A stretch of DNA of 64,000 bases from Segetibacter koreensis DSM 18137 (GCF_000374045.1 NZ_KB893327.1:1-64000), one strand, 5' to 3'. Counted from the first letter of the stretch, positions 1 to 9,380 are shown. A program made the numbers and translations. The notes: generated by a model not told the origin, from the sequence alone.

Positions 1-537
1 AATAAAATTATGGCACCAATTAGCATTATCATATTGCTCAGGAATGTCTATGCCGCTAAAAGCAAGCATACCTTTGATCCTGTTTTTGCAGCGGGTGAGA
101 TCTTTCCATATTCTTTTACGATGCCTGAAAAATACACGGTCAGCTTCCTGTTGTTCATCCGGAATGCGAATACTATGTAGCACTCCTGATTGCAGACGCA
201 GAGCTATGTTACGAGCGTCACGAGGATCTGTTTTCTGCAGCGTGTCTTTCTGAGACTTAGGAATATCAGCAGGATTAACTACCAAACACTCAATGCCTAA
301 CTGGGTCAACTGGCGTTGTATCCAAAATCCGAACTTGCCAGCTTCATAAGCAGCTTTATACTTTGCTCCAGGAAAGTGTTGGTTGAGGAAAGCAGCCATA
401 ACAGAAGGATTTGGTTTTTGATGAATATTTTTGATAAACATGTCATTTAAATAAATGCCCAGGTTCCAGCTGGCTTTATGAATATCCATGCCGACAAAAA
501 TGGTCTGACCTTGGAAATTTGTTTTAATTTTATTCAT
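1..537 (-). CDS. IS110-family transposase, partial at window edge
   Basis: The frame stays open for 179 codons from an ATG at 537 to the window edge. The predicted protein begins with a DEDD-type RuvC-like fold: a GMDIHKASWNLGIY segment carries the first acidic residue near residue 16, followed by YEAGKFGFW and TDPRDARNIA, all characteristic of IS110 transposases. The start is fixed by this motif lying close to the N-terminus. No stop or frameshift is visible, so this copy may be intact, unlike the copy at 49031-49530. The serine-containing C-terminal domain would lie outside the window. Confidence 0.85.
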   Translation of the reverse strand, partial: MNKIKTNFQGQTIFVGMDIHKASWNLGIYLNDMFIKNIHQKPNPSVMAAFLNQHFPGAKYKAAYEAGKFGFWIQRQLTQLGIECLVVNPADIPKSQKDTLQKTDPRDARNIALRLQSGVLHSIRIPDEQQEADRVFFRHRKRIWKDLTRCKNRIKGMLAFSGIDIPEQYDNANWCHNFI

Positions 538-635
538 ACTGTTGAGGTTTTTATAATGAAATTAAAAGTTAGTGTAGCGTTTTTAAAATGACTACTTTTT
601 TAACTGCCTCAACAGTTCTTTAAAGGTTACATGGA
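1..635 (-). mobile_element. IS110-family element, terminal part (runs off the left edge)
   Basis: This segment holds the N-terminal part of an IS110-type transposase plus about 100 bases of upstream flank. A diverged second copy lies at 49031-49530, and the similarity includes the non-coding flank (545-635 here, 49434-49525 there). That shows the repeat unit is the whole element end and not only the gene. IS110 elements usually lack terminal inverted repeats, and none were seen. Confidence 0.75.
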
Positions 636-867
636 GTCTTTGCAATTGTGGGGCGGACAGTTATAAACTCAACATTTGTAATTCTATGGGCATTTGTACA
701 TATGTTGGGCTAGTGTTTTTCATATGTCCCACCATCGCCAATACGTAAACCGTTTGCAACCCTAACAAGCACTTCATGACAAACAAGGGTGTAGCCTGAA
801 AAATAAATTTGGCATTTCATGGTGATATTTCTGAAATAAAAGCCACATACCTATAAATGCAAAGCTT
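541..867. other. Non-coding flank of the IS110 element and upstream region of the sigma factor gene
   Basis: The first hundred bases match the flank of the second IS110 copy. The rest has no convincing ORF and presumably carries the promoter of the sigma factor operon, but no clear TTTG/TAnnTTTG pair was recognised. Confidence 0.5.
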
Positions 868-1431
868 ATGACCATTGCGGAAATCGCATTCGATCTCAAA
901 GACCCGCAGCAGCGTGAGAAAAACTTTGAACACTTATACAAGGAAGTATTTCCTATGGTCGCTGATATAGTAAGTATACAAGGAGGTTCGTTTCATGATG
1001 CGAAAGACATTTTTCAGGATGCATTAATAATTTTTTATGAAAAAACTGTAAATGGAGAGTTAGATGTAAAACTTTCAGATGAAGCCTATATCGTAGGGAT
1101 TGCCAAACATTTGTGGATTAAAAAGTTCAAATCCCATTATAGATTATTATCACTTGACCTTTGGGAAAAAGAAATTAGACTTCCTGAAGATTACTCTGAA
1201 ATAGAAATAACGAAAACAAACCGGTTACTTCATTTACTGGAAGTTGCAGGAAAGAAATGCATAGAACTGCTTCGCTCTATTTATTACGACAAACTATCTA
1301 TGAACGAAGTATCGCAGGTACATGGATTTTCAAACCCTCACTCTGCATCGGTACAGAAATACAAGTGTATTGAGAAAATAAAAGTTATTGTAGAACAAAA
1401 ATCATTAAACTATGAAGATTTCATGGAATGA
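868..1431 (+). CDS. ECF-type RNA polymerase sigma factor
   Basis: A 187-residue protein with the layout of group IV sigma factors. Region 2 is recognisable from the acidic/aromatic helix around residues 40-65 (SFHDAKDIFQDALIIFYEK), and a region 4-like helix-turn-helix lies near residues 125-165 (LRSIYYDKLSMNEVSQVHG). ECF factors redirect RNA polymerase to a small set of promoters. The gene overlaps the next ORF by 20 bases, and the ClpP gene follows three bases after that, so the three are probably one transcript. No typical zinc-finger anti-sigma gene is visible. The regulon cannot be read from the sequence. Confidence 0.85.
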   Translation: MTIAEIAFDLKDPQQREKNFEHLYKEVFPMVADIVSIQGGSFHDAKDIFQDALIIFYEKTVNGELDVKLSDEAYIVGIAKHLWIKKFKSHYRLLSLDLWEKEIRLPEDYSEIEITKTNRLLHLLEVAGKKCIELLRSIYYDKLSMNEVSQVHGFSNPHSASVQKYKCIEKIKVIVEQKSLNYEDFME

Positions 1432-1684
1432 TACTCGTCATATCGAGCGGTATCTGAATAATGAGCTTTCAAAAGAAGAAAAAATACTATTTGAAGCACG
1501 ACTTGTCCTCGAACCCCATTTTAAATTAAATGTTGGGTTACTAAAACAAATTCGTTCTCTCATCAAACTTTACGGACGCAAGAATATGAAGGTAGAGATT
1601 GGAAAAATACATCACAAACTCTTTCAAAATCCGGAGCATGTGATATTTCAGAAACGAATACAACAGCTTTTTAAAGACAATTAA
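1412..1684 (+). CDS. Small protein of unknown function between a sigma factor and ClpP
   Basis: A 90-residue, highly charged soluble protein. The N-terminal segment (DTRHIERYLNNELSKEEKILFEARL) resembles the short helical start of cytoplasmic anti-sigma domains, in which a few helices clasp the sigma factor, but there is no CxxC zinc motif and no membrane segment. It starts inside the sigma factor gene (20-base overlap) and stops three bases before clpP, so translational coupling is likely. An anti-sigma role, possibly with turnover by the adjacent ClpP, is inference from context. I do not recognise the family. Confidence 0.6.
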   Translation: MKISWNDTRHIERYLNNELSKEEKILFEARLVLEPHFKLNVGLLKQIRSLIKLYGRKNMKVEIGKIHHKLFQNPEHVIFQKRIQQLFKDN

Positions 1685-1687
1685 ATT

Positions 1688-2344
1688 ATGATTAATTCCA
1701 GTATCATTCCGATGGTCATTGATGACAATGGCGGACGGGGAGAGCGTGCTTATGATATTTATAGTCTGCTGTTAAAAGAACGAATTGTTTTCTTAGGCAC
1801 TCAGATTGAAGCCCAAATGGCCAATGTGATTGTTGCTCAATTACTTTACTTGAATAGTGTGGATAAGAAACAGCCAATTCATCTTTATATTAATAGCCCT
1901 GGTGGTCATGTGTATGCAGGTCTTGCCATTCATGACACCATGCAAATGATTGAGGCACCTGTTTATACCTATGCGATCGGTTTTACTGCCAGCATGGGCA
2001 CGGCTTTACTGTGCATGGGTGAAAAAGGATATCGTTATGCATTGCCACATGCTACTATTCACATGCACCCCACAGGCGGCGGAACACAAGGATATACAGA
2101 AGATGTGCGTATTGCAACCCGTGAACAGGAACGATTGCAAACCCAGCTATTTCATTTGATGGGCAGGGGCACCGGACATTCATGGAAAGAGCTAGAAGAC
2201 TATTTCTTACGGGATCGCTATCTTAATGCGGAAGAAGCAAAATCGTACGGATTAGTGGATGAAATTTTAGGAGATTCAAGTGATGTGGTTCATCTTGATT
2301 ATTCTGAATTAATTATAAATACTCGTCAACAATTAGAAATTTGA
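1688..2344 (+). CDS. clpP: ATP-dependent Clp protease proteolytic subunit (extra copy)
   Basis: A 218-residue ClpP-family serine protease. The triad is visible: Ser102 in FTASMGTALL, His127 in TIHMHP and Asp176 in the segment RDRYLNAEEA. The oxyanion region INSPGG (residues 68-73) is also present. The spacing from Ser to His is 25 residues, as in Escherichia coli ClpP. The sequence is divergent: CMGQAASMG-type wording is replaced by IGFTASMG, and the usual HQP is HP. ClpP needs a Clp/Hsp100 unfoldase, and none is encoded here. Its place behind a sigma factor rather than beside clpX or tig suggests a specialised second ClpP. Confidence 0.88.
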   Translation: MINSSIIPMVIDDNGGRGERAYDIYSLLLKERIVFLGTQIEAQMANVIVAQLLYLNSVDKKQPIHLYINSPGGHVYAGLAIHDTMQMIEAPVYTYAIGFTASMGTALLCMGEKGYRYALPHATIHMHPTGGGTQGYTEDVRIATREQERLQTQLFHLMGRGTGHSWKELEDYFLRDRYLNAEEAKSYGLVDEILGDSSDVVHLDYSELIINTRQQLEI

Positions 2345-2657
2345 CATACTTTGTTGGCATGATTATTTTAATAATAAAACTAATGTTCTACTAGTCTAGT
2401 TTTGTTCCTGACCCAACAGATATATAGTTCCGCTAATTGAGAAAAATTGGTTGTCGAAGCTACTTCATGGAAAGAACACAAATGTGATCCCTAAAAAATA
2501 AGAGGCGATAATGAATTCTCGACATGGCGGGCCTTGTTAGTTGTGGAGGCCTTTGTTTTAGTTATCGTTTTTAAAGTAATCTAATCAACGAACGCTTTTT
2601 TAATTTTTTCTTCTGTTCTTTTCGGTCTTTTTATCTTTGTTCTTTAAACAAAATTGC
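2345..2657. other. Intergenic, no gene seen
   Basis: No convincing ORF, repeat or terminator was recognised between clpP and the small membrane protein gene. Confidence 0.4.
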
Positions 2658-2894
2658 ATGGTTAACCTGCCTATCTTATTTGTTATTATTTATGCGCTCT
2701 GCATTGTAGTTTTTTTTCTTATACCAAAACAGGCATTTATCTCTTTAATACAAAGAGACATCGACAAAGATTTTGATGTTGACAATTTGAAAAAGGTTAA
2801 TCCTTACGCTTTAAACTATTACCGACTTGTGTTACTAGTAGCAGCAATAGTTGCGGCTTTAATCCCATTTATATTAAAGGTAATTTTTTATTAG
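2658..2894 (+). CDS. Small two-span membrane protein, unknown function
   Basis: With the ATG at 2658 the product has 78 residues. It has one hydrophobic helix near residues 3-22 and another near residues 57-77, separated by a charged loop (QRDIDKDFDVDNLKKVN). A TTG seven codons upstream would extend it, but the ATG places the first helix at the N-terminus and is preferred. Many Bacteroidota carry such short integral membrane proteins; I do not recognise a named family. It stands alone between long non-coding stretches. Confidence 0.5.
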   Translation: MVNLPILFVIIYALCIVVFFLIPKQAFISLIQRDIDKDFDVDNLKKVNPYALNYYRLVLLVAAIVAALIPFILKVIFY

Positions 2895-3640
2895 CCGCCA
2901 TTTTTGGCTATCAGACACTATAAAAAGGATGGACACAAAGAAAGCCTTAATACTGCTACTAAGGCCTATTGTACCAGAGGGTTAATAAGCAATTTCTATG
3001 GATGTACTAAAGTAGGTATTATTTAAACACCACATCGTTATTAAGAGTAATTTATTTCTATAAGAATTGGCAGTCCTTCATGTGTTTGATGGTTATTAAA
3101 GAGGACATGAACAACTGCCGGTTATGAAGATTGAACGTGTTCCACTTTTCGCGTTGCAATTGTATTTATTATTCTTAGGGGTATTGCAACCTTCAAAGTC
3201 CAACACGAAGAAAAAGTAAGGTTAAGTAGCAGAATACATAAGTCTGTTTTGTAAATCAACGGGCAAAAGCGAAATCGAAGTTAGCGGCTGTTATTGTGGT
3301 TGACTTATCAAGGTGCCAAAAAGCCTACGGCATAAACACAGATCCCTCCTCACAAAACCCCTCATTTATTCCGTTTCCTTTTTGGCTCTTTTAGCCGCTC
3401 TTCTACTGCTTTCTTTTTTTCCGTTTTTTCTTTTGCAGAGCATTTTTTTACCAACAGATTAAACATAAAAGCAGTATGAAACACACGACACGCCTTTCTT
3501 ATCTCTTGGTTCTTATCTGGGAAACGGAGTTCGAGCAGGCAATGAAAAACTATTTCACTTTCCCCTAATTCAATCAGTAATTAATATTTATTTATAACCA
3601 CTTCAACTCCCCTTCAGGAGTTGGGGCAAAATTTACAGCT
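2895..3640. other. Long non-coding leader before ssb, with a possible 30-residue ORF
   Basis: Mostly without genes. A short ORF at 3476-3568 encodes 30 residues (MKHTTRLSYLL at the N-terminus, NYFTFP at the C-terminus) and may be a small conserved peptide of mobile elements, but this is from memory only. A perfect 7-bp stem (CAACTCC at 3604-3610, GGAGTTG at 3617-3623) lies directly upstream of ssb and could affect its translation. Confidence 0.4.
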
Positions 3641-4021
3641 ATGGTACTCGTAGGAAGAACTACAAAAGATGCAGCTGTTAATCAACTAAAAGATGACAAA
3701 CAGGTAATCAATTTCACTTTGGCTATTAACGATTATTACAAGCCAAGAAACGGCGAAGGAAAAAACAGCGCAAACTATATCAATTGCTCCTATTGGATGA
3801 ATGCAAAGTTAGCGGAGCGAATTACAAAAGGCACATTGGTTGAAGCAACAGGACGCATTTATGTTAATACTTACATGGGCATTAATGGGGAGCCTAAAGC
3901 CTCTTTAAACTGCCATGTAAACAGTATCAAATTGCATAGCACTGCAAAAACTAATAAAACAACAGAATGTGCATTAAACGCTGCCACCATCACTGAACCA
4001 TTAGAAGACCTACCATTTTAA
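3641..4021 (+). CDS. ssb: Single-stranded DNA-binding protein of a mobile element
   Basis: A 126-residue OB-fold protein. The order of segments fits bacterial SSB: an N-terminal strand MVLVGRTTKDA, an internal FTLAINDYY, a central INCSYWMNAKLAERITKG with the aromatic residues used for base stacking, then VEATGRI. It ends in DLPF, the acidic tip that recruits partner proteins. The natural start of chromosomal SSBs is similar, so the ATG at 3641 is trusted. It heads a mobilisation region with DUF932 and mob genes, where SSB homologues protect transferred single-stranded DNA. It appears intact although most neighbours are broken. Confidence 0.85.
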   Translation: MVLVGRTTKDAAVNQLKDDKQVINFTLAINDYYKPRNGEGKNSANYINCSYWMNAKLAERITKGTLVEATGRIYVNTYMGINGEPKASLNCHVNSIKLHSTAKTNKTTECALNAATITEPLEDLPF

Positions 4022-4090
4022 ATTAATCAATTCAAAACAAACCGCAGTTGTATCGCCTGTGGGATATAAATTAAAGCTGGGTAATTAACT

Positions 4091-4475
4091 ATGGTAGATA
4101 ACATCAATTTCAATGAGCAAACAGGCAAACACAGTTTCTTTTCCGTAAAAGAGAAGTCATGGCATGGATTGGGACAAATAGTTGAAGAATATCCGGATTA
4201 TACCGTTGAAAAAAGAAAGTTGTTTACTTATGATAACGAAAACAATAATGGCAATCTAGATATAGATATTATTATTCCTGAAATAGAAGTACGGAATTAC
4301 TTCGTCACAGTAAGAACAGATACCGAGCAGGTATTAGGGTGTGGTAGGCAAAGACCATGAAATAGTACAAAATACAGACGCTTTTGCCTTCTTTGATGCT
4401 ATTGTGGGGTGGAGAAGGTATTATGTATGAAACCGGCGGAGCTTTGGGAAAAGGAGAACGGATTTTTATTATAAT
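4091..4475 (+). pseudogene. DUF932 (phage/plasmid-like) protein, frameshifted and truncated
   Basis: The first 85 codons match the start of the DUF932 family: HSFFSVKEKSWHGLGQIV, VEKRKLFTYDN and VRNYFVTVRTDTEQVLG. After about 4335 the family sequence (VGKDHEIVQNTDAFAFFDAIV) continues in another frame, and shifts again at about 4410 to GEGIMYETGGALGKGERIF. It then stops abruptly where the full protein should run on for roughly two hundred more residues. Two frame changes and a truncation mark it as dead. DUF932 genes often sit beside ssb on plasmids and integrative elements of Bacteroidota; their role is unknown. Confidence 0.75.
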
Positions 4476-4755
4476 ACGGTTCACAAGTAAAGCAAGACCC
4501 TATTTTTTGCCTACGTCCGAGGATGATAAAACGGCTGATATACAAAAGGTAAAGTTGGCTGATGAGGATTTAGTTGAAATAACAGGGATTAAACCGGGAA
4601 TAGACGAAAGAAGTGTTACCGCAGAACTTACAACCGAATACAAAAATGTCACCCCCTTTTCGGTTTTGACACCCATAAATTTCAAGGCGCGTCCCGTCCA
4701 TAAAGCCTATTTTACTTTATATGACGATGGCTGGAGATTGGAAAAGAAGCGCTAA
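4476..4755 (+). pseudogene. C-terminal fragment of an unknown protein fused to the DUF932 remnant
   Basis: After the DUF932 remnant the same frame runs into about 90 residues unlike that family (FTSKARPYFLPTS, then DIQKVKLADEDLVEITGIKPG). It ends with a plausible natural C-terminus (YDDGWRLEKKR). This looks like a deletion junction joining the 5-prime part of one gene to the 3-prime part of another. The second parent is not recognised; its beta-rich polar sequence carries no motif I can name. Confidence 0.45.
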
Positions 4756-5159
4756 TGTCGGAAGTATGACTGTCTGATTCAAAAGCGTACTCCTGTAAGC
4801 TTCCTTCCATTTTCCAAATCATTTAGAAGGACTAATATCCTAAAAAAACCGTCTCCCCTCGAGGGGACGGAAGGGGTGATTTAAAAACATTTACTCGAAG
4901 TGGTTAGTCATCATTAGTAAGAGCATTTGACTGGCTAAAATTTTGCCACGTATTGTTCGTAAATCTCATGAATTCTACCTTTATACAGACCGGGATTTTT
5001 TGCTGTATGAAGATGAAAATGAGGGGTATGAAAAGCAAAAACACAAATAGTGAGTGGTTCAAAAATTTGATTTTATTAGAAGGTTTTTTAGATTAAAATG
5101 TACTCTTTTTAATAGCTATTCCAACTCACGCCTTTCTTCAATTCATTTACTTATCGATA
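4756..5159. other. Intergenic with a GC-rich palindrome
   Basis: A near-perfect hairpin lies at 4849-4870 (CCGTCTCCCCTC facing GAGGGGACGG), followed by AAGGGGTG. Similar short GC-rich palindromes are widespread in Bacteroidota intergenic DNA. No gene was seen. Confidence 0.45.
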
Positions 5160-5300
5160 AAAAGGTTGCGGAAATCTCGGCAAGGCATTAATGTGCCTTG
5201 TACCGCACATGGGCACATGGCAAGATGTACAAACGTTATACGTTTGAAATCTTGCCCCTTCACTCGGAGCTCGTACGGGGTCACTATAGGACAGAAAAAT
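5160..5300 (+). other. Candidate origin of transfer (oriT)
   Basis: Two inverted repeats lie close together, directly upstream of the mobilisation genes. One is a 7-bp perfect stem at 5181-5200 (CAAGGCA/TGCCTTG). The other is a two-part stem at 5221-5254 (CAAGAT with ATCTTG, AAACGT with ACGTTT). Origins of transfer usually lie next to the relaxase operon and contain inverted repeats beside the nick site. Position and structure fit; the nick site is not identified. Confidence 0.45.
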
Positions 5301-5325
5301 AATTGTTAACAACATAGTTCACATT

Positions 5326-5721
5326 ATGAAGAAGCCGGAGAATGAGGTGAAAAAGAAAATGGTGGTTATGAGGATGAATCATTCTGAATTGGAACGTTTG
5401 GAAAAACTTCAGAAACAAAGTACCGAAAAGTACCTGAGCAATTATTTAAGAAAAGTGGCTTTGCAAAAACCGGTAATAATTAAATATCGTAACCAATCAG
5501 CGGACGATTTTCTAAAAGACATGTTAGAACTTAAAAAAGAGCTACATGCAATAGGAAACAATTTTAACCAGGTGGTAAAAAAATTACACTTGCTCGACAA
5601 GATACCGGAGTTCCGGGGATGGATACTAGACAACAGGGCTTTGTTTCATGTTATGGTAAAGAAGGTTGACGAAATCAAATTGCGAATGAATCAACTCTAT
5701 GAACAATGGTTGCAAAAATAA
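5326..5721 (+). CDS. Mobilisation accessory protein (relaxosome, MobA/MobC-like)
   Basis: A 131-residue basic protein with an N-terminal ribbon-helix-helix-like start (KKMVVMRMNHSELERLEKLQ) and a central segment LKKELHAIGNNFNQVVKKL, which is the hallmark of bacterial mobilisation accessory proteins. These bind oriT and help the relaxase to nick. Its 3-prime end overlaps the relaxase gene by 16 bases, the normal arrangement of a translationally coupled mob pair. This gene itself is intact, while the relaxase and coupling protein downstream are broken. Names differ between systems, so no symbol is given. Confidence 0.75.
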   Translation: MKKPENEVKKKMVVMRMNHSELERLEKLQKQSTEKYLSNYLRKVALQKPVIIKYRNQSADDFLKDMLELKKELHAIGNNFNQVVKKLHLLDKIPEFRGWILDNRALFHVMVKKVDEIKLRMNQLYEQWLQK

Positions 5722-6991
5722 CAACACCACACCGCATAAAAGATGCATTGAACTACAACGAGAGTAAGGTTCAAAAAGGACAGGCGGAATGCCTTCTGGC
5801 TGCAAACTATTTACAAGAGCCAAAATCTATGAGTTTTTATCAGAAATTGGCCGGTTTTGAGAACCTAAATATGCTAAATGACCGGGCAATAACAAAGACT
5901 ATTCATGTATCATTAAATTTCGATCCACGTGAAAAGTTGAGTAAAGAGGTGCTTGCTACAATAGCTGCTGATTATATGAGGAGCATCGGTTTTGCCAAGC
6001 AGCCTTACCTGGTTTATCAACACCTTGACGCTGGTCACCCTCATATTCACATTGTCAGCACTACCATTCAGGATGACGGCAGACGCATCAGCACCCACAA
6101 TATTGGAAGAGACCGATCTGAGAAAGCACGTAAAGAAATTGAAAGCTGCTACAATCTGATGAAAGCTTAAAACCAAAAACAAGATTTTGCGCAAATAAAA
6201 GCTGTTGATGTATCGAAAGCGCTATATGGAAAATCTGAAACGAAGCACAGCATATCTAATGTTGTCAATACGGTTGTAAATCAATACAAATTCACGTCGC
6301 TTCCTGAACTAAATGCTGCGTTGAAACAATTCAATGTAACCGCAGACCGGGCGCAGAAGGAGGGAGGATCCACAAAAATCGTGGTTTGGTTTATCGGATA
6401 CTTGATGAAAATGGCAATAAAATAGGCGTTCCAATAAAGGCTAGTTCATTAAGTAGCAAGCCGACCCTTAATACCGTTGAAAAAAAATTCACAGCAAATG
6501 AAATGATGCGGGAGGTACTCAAACGACAAACAAAAGATATTGTTGAGGCGGTTTTAAAAGGGAATCCTCAACACTTTAAAGATTTTATGGATGAACTTCA
6601 AAAGAAGCAGGTGTATACAGTGTTGCGTCAAAATAAGGAGGGACTTATATATGGGATAACATTTGTGGACAACAGGAGCAGATGTGTTTTCAATGGAAGT
6701 GATCTAGGTAAGACGTATAGTGCGGCGTCTTTGCAAAGTCGCATGGCAAATAATGGAGGAGGAAGTAATAAAAATATTGCCGGGCAAAAATTATCAGACA
6801 GCATGAATTTCAATAGCAGTAGCAGAAACAGTTTAAATGTCGTGCAGAATGAGCAAAAATCCAAAGAAAAAGATTTGCATAATGAGACATTGCTGGAGAA
6901 ACTCATAACTCCGAAAGAGGACAAAATGTTCGTGCCTTTCCAGCTGCTGCAAAAGAAGAGACATAAGAAGAATAGGAATTTAAGATTATAA
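5706..6991 (+). pseudogene. Relaxase / mobilisation nuclease (MobB-like), inactivated
   Basis: The N-terminal half carries the relaxase fold: start MVAKITTPHRIKDALNYNESK, and the metal-binding histidine triad in HLDAGHPHIHIVSTT near residues 105-120. An in-frame TAA at 6168-6170 interrupts it after 154 codons. The same frame then continues with recognisable family sequence to about 6370. A frameshift at about 6352-6385 moves the rest (LVYRILDENGNKIGVPIKAS onward) into the frame ending at 6991. One nonsense mutation plus one frameshift mean the element cannot mobilise itself with this protein. Confidence 0.85.
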
Positions 6992-7012
6992 ACGTTAAAA
7001 AAATTAATCGCG

Positions 7013-8666
7013 ATGTCAGCAAATACAGGTGAGAATGAACGGGGGCTTCGAAATGTAATTGAAATGACAAGAATGATCAGCATCGTTATCTTGTTACTAC
7101 ATTTTTATTATTACTGCTATCAAGCGTTCGCAGAAAGGCAGTGGACAACAATTCTAACGGACAGATTGTTATTAAACATAAAAACAGCGGGACTGTTTAA
7201 TAATTTTCATATTTCAAAAATCATTGCTCTCGGATTTTTGTTTATTTCATTAATTGGAGCGACAGGAAGAAAGGATGAGAAATTAGTTTTTCAACCTATT
7301 ATTATTCGTTTGTGTGCAGGTCTGCTGCTATATTTTTTTAGCTGCTTCATTTTTAAAATCAGCCTTTCAAATCAAACAATTGCTTTTGCGTACATTGTTA
7401 CTACGGCCACAGGGTTTGTAATGGTCCTCTCAAATGGTACCATGTTAAGTCGGCTTCTTAGTGTTCGTTTATCCAGGGACATTTTTAATTATGCAAATGA
7501 AACATTTCCACAGGAGGAGAGATACCTGAGAAACGACTATTCAATTAACCTTCCGGCAAGATTCGTCTTCCAAAAAAAAGCAGAGGAAAAGTTGGATAAA
7601 TATTATCAATCCCTTTGATTGTTAGTAATCGGGTGCCCTGGTTCAGGTAAGTCATGGTTTGCAATTCAACATGTAATCAAACAGCATATAGAAAAGGGAT
7701 TCGCCATGTTTATTTATGATTTCAAATTTGATGACCTGACAAAGATTGCCTATAACGCTCTTGTAAATACTGAGCCCTGAATTGGAAGTGTTGATTAATC
7801 CATTTATTACCGCATACCAAAACGATGTGATGGAACAACTTGAAGGGCAGATAGGTACGACAAAAATTGGAATGGCAAGACTTGCCTCACCTCAGTTGTA
7901 CTGGGTGTTGTCGGGAAGTGATTTTACTCTTGACATAAATGATCCCAAACATCCCAAAATTGTTTGTATGGCTAACAATCCGGAGAAGCAACTGATTTAT
8001 GGAGCGGTACTATCCCTATACGTCACTCGTCTCACCCGCCAGGTTAATAAGAAAGGCAGGTTAAAATGGAGTCTTGTTTTTGATGAATTTCCGACTATAT
8101 TCTTCAATCATATTGATTCGCTAATTGCAAATGCAAGAAGTAACAAGGTAGCAACTACTCTAGCCATGCAGGATTTTAGTCAACTCAAGAAAGAGTACGG
8201 TAAAGATCAGGCGGATTTAATTATGAATGTGACCGGAAACATTATCAGTGGGCAGGTGATGGGTGAAACGGCAAAGCAACTTTCCGAAAGGTTTGGCAAA
8301 ATTCTGCAGGAGAGGGAAGGGGTTTCAATCAATCGAATAGATACTTCGGTTAGCCGTTCTACGCAACTTGACTTTGCCATTCCTGCTTCGAAGATTGCTT
8401 CACTATCCTCCGGTGAATTTGTAGGAATGGTAGCAGATGATCCGGATAAAAAAATAAGACTAAAAATGTTTCATGCAGAGATTATAAATGACCCAACAAA
8501 GCTTGATGAAGAGGCAAGAAAGTACAAGGACTTGCCGGTGGTTTCCAACGTGAGTGAACAACAGGTGATGGATAATTATTTTCAGATTAAGCTGGACGTC
8601 ACAAAAATTATATCGAAGGGAGTAAGCCAATTAAAGAAGGAGAGGCAAGACGAGGAAAATTTATAG
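7013..8666 (+). pseudogene. Conjugative coupling protein (TraG/MobC type, YWFCY domain), broken
   Basis: The N-terminal part (7013-7618) has the membrane-embedded YWFCY-type domain, with hydrophobic helices near residues 21-40, 60-80 and 95-130. Walker A (GCPGSGKS) follows at about 7630-7655. A linker (WINIINPF) is read in another frame, so there are frame changes near 7590 and 7615, and the frame carrying Walker A closes at 7780. The ATPase body resumes at 7782 with Walker B-like WSLVFDEFPTI and ends at 8666. The region between KIAYNAL and LEVLINPF appears to lack a large stretch present in full-length relatives. This ATPase normally links the relaxosome to the secretion channel. Confidence 0.8.
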
Positions 8667-8759
8667 GTCAGGAAATTTTAATAATACTCTTTTTACCGTT
8701 GGGATTGTTGACTACTAAGCCATGCAAAATATGGAAGTCATGGTTGGATTAGCAGCTCC

Positions 8760-9074
8760 TCCAGGAGAAATTTTAATAGCATGATAGCGTTTCAAATACC
8801 AGGAAATTCTAAGCTAACCGAGGTAATAATTTGTCCTCAGATGTATAATTAATTCTTCTACATGTTTTGACACCCTGATTTTCGGATTCTCGGGACAAGG
8901 CTTACTATTAATAAGAGCTCTTTCCCCTTCTCGTTCATAATCCCGTTTCCATTTGTAATACGTCTCTCTGGAAACACCGAAATACCTGCAAGCTTTTGAA
9001 ACATTTCCTATCTCTTTTCAATAATTAAGGACTTTTAACTTATAACGAATGTCTGCAATTCCTTTTGTATTCAT
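8760..9074 (-). pseudogene. Remnant of an IS481/IS3-type transposase (helix-turn-helix N-terminus)
   Basis: From an ATG at 9074 the reading frame encodes a transposase N-terminus with a helix-turn-helix: EIGNVSKACRYFGVSRETYY followed by KWKRDYEREGERALINSKP. In-frame stops occur at 9018-9020 (TGA) and 8814-8816 (TAG), both at positions where relatives have ordinary codons. The sequence degrades after RYHAIKIS at about 8770 and the DDE catalytic part is missing. It lies between the dead mobilisation module and the efflux operon. Confidence 0.7.
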
Positions 9075-9209
9075 ATAACAAACTTTGATTAACAAGGTAA
9101 AAACTAAAAACTGTCAACCAAAGTCTGAATTTTCATAATTTACAAAGGACCGCGCCGCACCTCCGACTCCAAGCCACACAGCCAGCTTTTTCCTGTAGAG
9201 TGGTGAAAC

Positions 9210-9380
9210 TCACAGGCTTTCAATTTCTCGGTTCTCCTTTCTTGCTTTCCACCGGCTTCCATCTAAAAAACTTTTTACTAAAACCTGCAGCAGCAGAATG
9301 GCGGTGCCTAGTGCTAATATTATTTGTAGCCCATTAAACCCTAATAGATTTAATGCTATAATTTGTGATAATTGTTTCAT
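9210..9380 (-). CDS. Small membrane protein downstream of the RND efflux operon
   Basis: A 56-residue ORF from an ATG at 9380 to a TGA at 9210-9212. It has one strongly hydrophobic stretch (residues 6-36, ending ILLLQVLVKSF) followed by a basic tail (SRWKARKENREIESL). It lies 68 bases downstream of the outer-membrane channel gene on the same strand, so it could be the last gene of the efflux operon. Tiny membrane proteins are known to modulate RND pumps (AcrZ in Escherichia coli), but no homology to AcrZ is claimed. The function is unknown. Confidence 0.45.
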   Translation of the reverse strand: MKQLSQIIALNLLGFNGLQIILALGTAILLLQVLVKSFLDGSRWKARKENREIESL

